DNA from: SFTJ01 sp045613305
GTDB taxonomy: Bacteria > Bacteroidota > Bacteroidia > Bacteroidales > Muribaculaceae
Reading direction: 5' to 3'
Length of the DNA stretch: 17,343 bases
NCBI GenBank assembly: GCA_045613305.1
Contig: JAZLAU010000002.1
Location: forward strand, 1 to 17,343
Each line of letters begins with the position of its first letter. Position 1 is the first letter of the stretch. The notes under the pieces are model-generated. The model worked only from the letters and a program-made list of their open reading frames with translations. It had not been told where the DNA came from and made no database searches. This document shows positions 8,396 through 13,644 of the stretch, one piece after another. Position numbers and translations under genes: made by a program.

Positions 8396-9352
8396 ATGAG
8401 ATATTTTCAGAATGTGGCCGATCTTGGCGATTTGAAGCAAGCAGTGGCTGAAGCGCTTGAAGTGAAGGCTAACAGATATGCATATAAGCATTTGGGCGAA
8501 AACAAGACGCTGTTGATGATATTTTTCAACTCATCGTTGCGTACTCGTTTGAGCACACAAAAGGCGGCCATGAACTTGGGCATGAATGTTATAGTGCTCG
8601 ACGTGAATCAAGGCGCGTGGAAACTCGAAACTGAGCGCGGTGTGATAATGGACGGCGACAAGCCTGAACACTTGCTTGAAGCAATTCCGGTGATGGGTTG
8701 CTATTGCGACGTGATTGGAGTTCGCTCGTTTGCCCGTTTCGAAAACAAGGCCGACGATTATGAAGAAAAGATTCTTAACCAATTCATAAAATATTCGGGC
8801 CGTCCGGTGTTTGCTATGGAAACTGCCACTGTGCATCCGTTGCAAAGCTTTGCCGACTTGATAACCATCGAGGAGCATAAGAAGGTGGCTCGCCCTAAAG
8901 TGGTTCTCACTTGGGCACCTCATCCAAAGGCATTGCCACAAGCCGTGCCTAACTCGTTTGCCGAATGGATGAACGCTGCCGATTACGACTTTGTGATTAC
9001 TCATCCCGAAGGTTATGAGTTAGACCCTCGCTTTGTGGGTAATGCCAAGGTTGAATACGACCAAGACAAGGCTCTTGCCGGTGCCGGCTTTGTGTATGCC
9101 AAGAACTGGAGCGCTTATGCCGACCCTAACTATGGTAAGATTTTATCGACCGACCGAAGCTGGACCATCACTGCCGAAAAGATGGCTTTAACTAACAACG
9201 GCTACTTTATGCACTGCTTGCCAGTGCGTCGCAATATGATTGTGAGCGACGATGTGATTGAAAGCGACCACTCGTTGGTGATTCCTGAGGCTGCTAATCG
9301 CGAAATCTCGGCTCAAGTGGTGCTTAAGCGCATTCTTGAAGAGTTGGGATGA
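8396..9352 (+). CDS. argF': N-succinylornithine carbamoyltransferase
   Basis: Transfers the carbamoyl group from carbamoyl phosphate to N-succinyl-L-ornithine, a step of the succinylated arginine pathway described in Bacteroides fragilis. At 318 residues it matches the B. fragilis enzyme in length, and as I recall that sequence it is highly similar throughout. The carbamoyl-phosphate motif SLRTR is at 47-51, HPLQ at 147-150 and HCLPVRR at 273-279. Pro90, in MDGDKPEHLLEA, is the residue known to set succinyl-ornithine specificity; acetylornithine enzymes have Glu there. The ATG at 8396 gives the expected N-terminus and follows a good promoter. The next gene starts 53 bp downstream on the same strand, and no intrinsic terminator lies between them. 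No other arginine gene is in the window. Confidence 0.93.
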   Translation: MRYFQNVADLGDLKQAVAEALEVKANRYAYKHLGENKTLLMIFFNSSLRTRLSTQKAAMNLGMNVIVLDVNQGAWKLETERGVIMDGDKPEHLLEAIPVMGCYCDVIGVRSFARFENKADDYEEKILNQFIKYSGRPVFAMETATVHPLQSFADLITIEEHKKVARPKVVLTWAPHPKALPQAVPNSFAEWMNAADYDFVITHPEGYELDPRFVGNAKVEYDQDKALAGAGFVYAKNWSAYADPNYGKILSTDRSWTITAEKMALTNNGYFMHCLPVRRNMIVSDDVIESDHSLVIPEAANREISAQVVLKRILEELG

Positions 9353-9356
9353 TGCA

Positions 9357-9372
9357 TTGCCATATATGGCAA
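9357..9372. repeat. 16-bp perfect palindrome between argF' and the next gene
   Basis: TTGCCATATATGGCAA is a perfect inverted repeat with no spacer, starting 4 nt after the argF' stop. It could be a regulator-binding site or a weak hairpin. A run of A follows on the plus strand, so it is not a plus-strand terminator. Confidence 0.5.
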
Positions 9373-9405
9373 AAAACATAATATGTAACGATTTTAACTT
9401 GCAGT

Positions 9406-10632
9406 ATGAAAAAGGGCAAATATAGAATATTCATAGCATTGTTGGTGGCAATTATCGCATTGCCATTGTCGGCTGTGGCCAACGATGTGCTTAGTCCGCT
9501 GAAAAGTTGGGCTGATGGACCTTTGGTGTGGGGCGATTTCCGTGGCTCATCGGTGATTGATGGCGTGTCGTCGTACATGAAGACTGCGCTTTCGATAGAA
9601 TCGGAAGAAGTGGCCGACAAATCGTTGCGCAATCATTACCGATTGTCGGCTAAGGCTATGATGAATCGCAACCTCTCGTTTGCCGACATCAGCAAGTGCG
9701 ATGACCAGCGATTGAGATACCACCAATTGCAATTCGATGTGCTGGAATACTATCGTCGCCGTTTGCAAACCGAACTCAACGACGGAGCGTCGGGTGTTGA
9801 GGCAGAGCAGCGTTTGCGACACTATCAGATGCTTTTTGCCGACCGCATCGATAAGATTGCCGATAGCACCGACGGTGGTAGAATAGACACTAAACTTCAG
9901 CAAGAAGAATATTTAGTGCGCCGTCAACTCGAAGAACTTGGATTGCCTCCAGTGCCGATTATCGAAGCGAGCAATTTCAGTTACGGTATTTATGCCGGTA
10001 TTGGTGGCGTGTTTCCTACAGCAACCATCAACGACGATTTTTCGGGCTGTGCTACATTTATGTTGGGGCTAACCGGAGGCTATCGCCGATTTAAACTGAA
10101 GGCCGACATTTCATTCGGGCAGCCTAATTTCAATAACGACAATATTTTCAACATTCCGTCCGACATTCCGGGCAAGCCAGGGCAAGGCAACACTAATAGT
10201 TATGCCACTTTCCTTGGTGTGGGCACAACGTTGGGCTTTACGGTGCTCGACACTAAGCGTTTGGCCATAACACCCAATGTTGGCGGCTACTGGAGCAGTT
10301 ATGGCTGGAATGTGGCAAATTATACCTACGAAAACGAGGTGGGCGAAAACGGAGTTACCGAATTGAAGCAAAAGGTGGTAAACACCGAAAAACGCTCGCT
10401 CAACGATTTCGGATGGATGGCATCGATTGATTTCGATATAAAGTTTTTTAAGCATGTGGGTGACACTCCGTTTTTCTTAACAGGACAACGCGAGGAATTT
10501 ACGTCCTCAATAAGGATATCGCCATTTGTGGCACGCGCAGCCTACGGAAAGGCAGTGCCTGCTGTTGATGGCTACTTTGTTGGGGTTACAGTTACCTATG
10601 CTGGCATTGCTCGCGCCCTACGACTCCGTTAA
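9406..10632 (+). CDS. Predicted outer-membrane beta-barrel protein with degenerate DUF922-like N-terminal region
   Basis: A 408-residue exported protein of unknown function. Residues 1-25 form a signal peptide with an AVA site (cleavage after 25). Residues 40-47 (LVWGDFRG) and 104-117 (RYHQLQFDVLEYYRR) recall the WxDFxG and HEQxHFDxxExxxR blocks of DUF922, the predicted secreted zinc proteases. Where those have H-E-x-x-H, this protein has Y105, H106 and Q109, so catalysis by that site is unlikely (inference from remembered family patterns). From about residue 190 the sequence alternates polar and hydrophobic/aromatic residues with many glycines (FSYGIYAGIGGVF; FMLGLTGGYRRFKLKADISFG), as in an outer-membrane barrel. 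Unusually the C-terminus is RALRLR rather than an aromatic residue. Similar barrels are sometimes labelled DUF3316, which I cannot confirm. It probably shares a transcript with argF'. Confidence 0.7.
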   Translation: MKKGKYRIFIALLVAIIALPLSAVANDVLSPLKSWADGPLVWGDFRGSSVIDGVSSYMKTALSIESEEVADKSLRNHYRLSAKAMMNRNLSFADISKCDDQRLRYHQLQFDVLEYYRRRLQTELNDGASGVEAEQRLRHYQMLFADRIDKIADSTDGGRIDTKLQQEEYLVRRQLEELGLPPVPIIEASNFSYGIYAGIGGVFPTATINDDFSGCATFMLGLTGGYRRFKLKADISFGQPNFNNDNIFNIPSDIPGKPGQGNTNSYATFLGVGTTLGFTVLDTKRLAITPNVGGYWSSYGWNVANYTYENEVGENGVTELKQKVVNTEKRSLNDFGWMASIDFDIKFFKHVGDTPFFLTGQREEFTSSIRISPFVARAAYGKAVPAVDGYFVGVTVTYAGIARALRLR

Positions 10633-10892
10633 TCGGGCGTATGTTTTTGGGCCGACAAGCATTTTTGCCGACCTCGTGAGAGCGATGTGCTGTGAACGAC
10701 AGCATTAGTTGCTGCCATGACCTACAATCATGCTGTGCGGTGTTGCAAAGCCCAAACAGGTGATTTTGGCGGAAATAGGTGTTTGTAGAAGAGTGATGGC
10801 CTGATTTTTTTTATTGCATAAGCCAAAGAAAAGTGACAAGTTGCCTCTCGACGGGGGGTGGCATGTGAGTAAGAGAGAATAACAAAAGCGAT
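10633..10892 (+). other. 260-bp intergenic region before the VTC gene cluster
   Basis: I see no gene here and no convincing TTTG-N19-21-TAnnTTTG promoter. It contains a 6-bp hairpin TGCTGT-GAACG-ACAGCA (10688-10704) without a U-tract, a T8 run near 10804-10811, and a G6 run near 10854-10859. The cluster promoter is therefore unidentified; it may be non-canonical, or the cluster may be read from upstream. Confidence 0.5.
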
Positions 10893-11699
10893 ATGACAGA
10901 ATCGAAAATTGACATAGAACAAGCAAATGCGCAGATAACCCAAATGTTGTCGCAGTTTCCGCCTATCACATTGCAACAAATGAAAGAGATTAGGCTGATG
11001 AACCGCACCGACACGAAGTATGTTGTGCCCATTGCCACGCTGGTGGAGTTGCTTGAGCGTGCCAAGGAAGAATATTATGTGCAGGAAACCGAAGGAGTGC
11101 GTAATATTGAATATCACACTGTGTATTTCGACACTCCCGACAAGGCTATGTACTACATGCACCTGCATGGCAAAAAGACTCGCGAAAAAATCAGAGTTCG
11201 TTCGTATGTGAAAGCCGGATTGAGTTTCTTCGAAATCAAGAACAAAAGCAATCGTGGCCGCACCAACAAGTTGCGCATCAAGGTTAAGGATTGGCGTCAC
11301 ATTAAGGAAGCCGGAGCTGCAGAGTTTATGGAACAACACGCCGATTACTCGCTCAACGAGGTTACTCCACACATCGAGAACTCGTTTCAACGCATAACTT
11401 TGGTAAATAAGGCCATGAGCGAGCGTGTGACCATTGATACCAACATCTGTTTCCACAATCTGGAAAATGAAAACCGGGCGTCGTTGCCGGGTTTGGCGGT
11501 GATTGAGGTGAAGCGCGACGGACGGTCATATTCTCCAATCTACATGCAGTTGCTCAAGATGCACATTCATGTAGAAAGTTTCAGCAAATATTGCATGGGG
11601 TGCATGATGACAAATCCCGAACTAAAACGAAACCGTTTCAAGGAGCGATTACGTCGCACCATGAAGATTGAAAACGGAGAGGTGTATGCCCGCTTTTGA
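10893..11699 (+). CDS. VTC-domain polyphosphate polymerase-like protein
   Basis: A 268-residue cytosolic protein of the VTC domain, a triphosphate-tunnel-metalloenzyme fold. In yeast Vtc4 the domain makes polyphosphate from ATP. Tunnel-type basic and acidic residues are visible in order: K42 in NRTDTKYV, R101 and R103 in KIRVRSY, E114/K116 in FFEIKNKS, R178 in SERVTIDTNI, E205/K207 in VIEVKR, and K232 in FSKYCMG. These positions parallel the Vtc4 active-site set. There is no SPX domain and no membrane segment, so it is a stand-alone catalytic-type domain. It starts a cluster, with the DUF4956 gene 36 nt downstream; this VTC-DUF4956 pairing recurs in many bacteria. Polyphosphate synthesis is inferred from the fold; a different nucleotide or polyphosphate reaction is possible. 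Confidence 0.85.
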   Translation: MTESKIDIEQANAQITQMLSQFPPITLQQMKEIRLMNRTDTKYVVPIATLVELLERAKEEYYVQETEGVRNIEYHTVYFDTPDKAMYYMHLHGKKTREKIRVRSYVKAGLSFFEIKNKSNRGRTNKLRIKVKDWRHIKEAGAAEFMEQHADYSLNEVTPHIENSFQRITLVNKAMSERVTIDTNICFHNLENENRASLPGLAVIEVKRDGRSYSPIYMQLLKMHIHVESFSKYCMGCMMTNPELKRNRFKERLRRTMKIENGEVYARF

Positions 11700-11735
11700 G
11701 AAAGAAAAATTTTTAACTAAACCATAAACAACAGA

Positions 11736-12608
11736 ATGAAAAATTTGCAAATGATTGAATTTTTAAGAAGTAAGTTGCTTGTAGTAGTGTCGATAATTGG
11801 GTTGATGCTATTTGTGCCTGTAGTGAAGGCGTCGGCAATGCCAATGCTCAGCGTGAGTGCCGTGACAGTGGCCGATGAAGACGAATCGTTGTTGACAATG
11901 TTAACCGGCGACAGCACCGATGAAATTGTTAAGGATAAGAAAGATAAGGCTGACAAGGTGGAAGAAATGGAAATTTTCGACCTCAGCGATTTTCTGTCGC
12001 TTTTGATGCGATTCTTTTTCAATAGCATGATAGTGCTTATCATCATACATTTCTTCTATTATCCGAAGAGTATGCGATGCGACTATTATTTCACGTTCAC
12101 ACTGATAAGCATCAGCATTTTCTTGATGATATTTTTGCTTGGCAGCGTTAAGTTGAAGATTGGATTTGCTCTTGGTTTGTTTGCCATCTTCGGCATTATA
12201 CGTTATCGTACCGAGTCGATGCCGGTGCGCGAAATGACTTATTTGTTTGTCATAATTGCCATTTCGGTAATCAATGCGCTTGCCGTGACAGTGTCGATGG
12301 TGGAATTGGTTGTTACCAACATGCTGTTTGTGGCCAGTGTATGGCTATGCGAAAAACTCCGATTGATGAAGCACATATCAAGCAAATTGGTGCTTTATGA
12401 CCGAGTTGACCTCATCGTGCCAGAGAAAGAAAAAGAGATGCTCGACGACTTGCAAAAGCGTACGGGCTTAGTGATAAACAAGGTGGAAATCGGTGCTATC
12501 GATTTCTTGCGCGACACTGTTATGTTAAAGGTTTCTTATGAGTCGAAACCGGGCGAAATGAACAGTGTTGACAACATGATTAAATTACCTAAACCAGAAA
12601 CAATGTGA
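11736..12608 (+). CDS. DUF4956 inner-membrane protein with N-terminal signal-like extension
   Basis: A 290-residue membrane protein of the DUF4956 family; biochemical role unknown. The family core GFALGLFAIFGIIRYRT is at residues 143-159, followed by REMTYLFVIIAISVINAL (165-182). Likely membrane segments are 92-109, 117-137, 143-156, 168-187 and 189-206. Residues 207-290 form a soluble C-terminal domain (VEIGAIDFLRDTVMLKVSYE). The N-terminus is unusual: a signal-peptide or anchor segment (14-34) is followed by a charged stretch (46-80, rich in Asp, Glu and Lys) before the core. From memory, many relatives begin nearer the core. The gene lies 36 nt after the VTC gene, and its TGA overlaps the next ATG by one base (TGATG), implying translational coupling. 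With the VTC protein it probably forms a membrane complex (inference). Confidence 0.85.
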   Translation: MKNLQMIEFLRSKLLVVVSIIGLMLFVPVVKASAMPMLSVSAVTVADEDESLLTMLTGDSTDEIVKDKKDKADKVEEMEIFDLSDFLSLLMRFFFNSMIVLIIIHFFYYPKSMRCDYYFTFTLISISIFLMIFLLGSVKLKIGFALGLFAIFGIIRYRTESMPVREMTYLFVIIAISVINALAVTVSMVELVVTNMLFVASVWLCEKLRLMKHISSKLVLYDRVDLIVPEKEKEMLDDLQKRTGLVINKVEIGAIDFLRDTVMLKVSYESKPGEMNSVDNMIKLPKPETM

Positions 12609-13339
12609 TGAAAAAGATTGTAGTTTTAATTTTTGCGCTAATAAGCGCAAGCACTATGGCTTTTGCCGCCGATTTTGGCACAGCCGTAGAACTTGAGGCA
12701 AAAAAGAAGATTAATAAGCGTCTATCGGTGTCGATAGAGGGTGAAATGCGCACCCAGGATGGTGTGAGCAATTTCGAACGTCTCACCATTGGCCCAAGCG
12801 CAAGTTTCAAGGTGTGTGATTATCTTAAGATTGACGCCGGATATTTGTATATGAACCGTTTCTATCCAAAGGGGCTAAGCAAGTCGGGCAACAGTTTAAT
12901 CGATAAATACTGGTCACAACGCCATCGTGCGTTCGGTTCGCTAACTGGTGAATACAAGATTGGCAAGGTGAAGTTGAGCCTTCGCGAACGCTATCAGTTC
13001 ACTTATCGCGATGGCCAATATGTGCGTCGTTGGAATGCCGAAGGCACTCGTGAGAAGGACCCTGACTATAAGGCAATGAAGCGCGAAAGCATTCTACGCA
13101 GCCGCTTGAAAGTGGAGTATGGAATTCCAAACACTAAGGTCGACGTGTATGTGTCGGGCGAAATTTTCCATATCATAAACGAAAAATGGGCTTACGAAAA
13201 GATGCGTTATTACATCGGCGCCGATTACGACCTAACTAAGAAACACGCAGTGGGTTTGTACTTGCGCTATCAAGATAATGCCGATTCCGACGAGCCAGGC
13301 GGATTCCTTTTAGGCGCAAAATATTCGTTTTCGTTCTAA
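12608..13339 (+). CDS. DUF2490 outer-membrane beta-barrel protein
   Basis: A 243-residue exported barrel of the DUF2490 family; function unknown. I take the start as the ATG at 12608, which shares one base with the upstream TGA; a GTG at 12605 would add one residue and fits less well. Residues 1-20 form a signal peptide ending AFA, with cleavage before ADFG. The mature part is built of amphipathic strands with many basic and aromatic residues (RLSVSIEGEMRTQ, LSLRERYQFTYR, MRYYIGADYDL). It ends in YSFSF, with the C-terminal phenylalanine typical of proteins inserted by the BAM machinery. Overlap with the DUF4956 gene places it in the same operon as the VTC protein, so an outer-membrane partner for that system is likely but unproven. 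A terminator follows. Confidence 0.82.
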   Translation: MKKIVVLIFALISASTMAFAADFGTAVELEAKKKINKRLSVSIEGEMRTQDGVSNFERLTIGPSASFKVCDYLKIDAGYLYMNRFYPKGLSKSGNSLIDKYWSQRHRAFGSLTGEYKIGKVKLSLRERYQFTYRDGQYVRRWNAEGTREKDPDYKAMKRESILRSRLKVEYGIPNTKVDVYVSGEIFHIINEKWAYEKMRYYIGADYDLTKKHAVGLYLRYQDNADSDEPGGFLLGAKYSFSF

Positions 13340-13404
13340 AGGTTCAACCAGCTGGGGAAATAGCATTTTTGCCAACACTCCCCCGCAAGGGTTAAGAATA
13401 ATAG

Positions 13405-13467
13405 GGCACAGGTGTTAGGAGCTTGGGCAAAAGTTGCCGGCTGCCGACGCCTGTGCCTAATTTTTTT
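13405..13467 (+). terminator. Intrinsic terminator of the VTC-DUF4956-DUF2490 cluster
   Basis: GGCACAGGTGT (13405-13415) pairs with ACGCCTGTGCC (13447-13457) with one wobble. It encloses a second small stem GGCAA-AAG-TTGCC (13426-13438) and is followed by TAA and seven T. Confidence 0.8.
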
Positions 13468-13507
13468 GCCGCTTAGGTGGTGGCAGAGTGTAAGTTATAA
13501 GGCTCTT

Positions 13508-13540
13508 TTTGCGTTATATCGTTTTTTATGAGTATATTTG
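13508..13540 (+). promoter_or_regulatory. Strong Bacteroidota-type promoter for leuS
   Basis: TTTG (13508-13511), a 21-nt spacer, then TATATTTG (13533-13540), an exact consensus match. The predicted leader to the ATG at 13645 is about 100 nt. The element covers an upstream in-frame ATG (13528), which argues against that start. Confidence 0.8.
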
Positions 13541-13548
13541 CAACGCAA

Positions 13549-13589
13549 AAAGCAAGTGCAGAACCCCGCCAAATGCGTGGTTCGGCTTT
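13549..13589 (+). promoter_or_regulatory. Stem-loop in the leuS leader
   Basis: An inner stem GAACC-C-CGC/GCG-T-GGTTC (13561-13583, loop CAAAT) sits inside an outer AAAGC/GCTTT pairing (13549-13553 with 13585-13589). No U-tract follows, and no T-box consensus is present. Role unknown; leader folding could affect translation. Confidence 0.4.
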
Positions 13590-13644
13590 GTTGCATTTAT
13601 TAACGAACAAACAAAACATAACAACCATATCATTTTTCAGAACG

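Noticed and set aside
10526..10708. 60-codon frame overlapping the end of the barrel gene, considered as a frameshifted true C-terminus
   Set aside because: The in-frame barrel sequence continues through VGVTVTYAG to its own stop, and the alternative frame shows no barrel pattern.
10658..13373. Twelve-base repeat AGCATTTTTGCC at 10658-10669 and 13362-13373, each shortly after a gene stop
   Set aside because: Only two copies, short and partly low complexity; chance is a sufficient explanation without a genome-wide count.
13528..13644. 39-residue N-terminal extension of leuS from an upstream ATG
   Set aside because: It starts inside the promoter region just before the -7 box, and its sequence does not resemble LeuRS.
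13549..13644. T-box leader for leuS
   Set aside because: No T-box conserved sequence, no antiterminator/terminator pair and no U-tract before the start.
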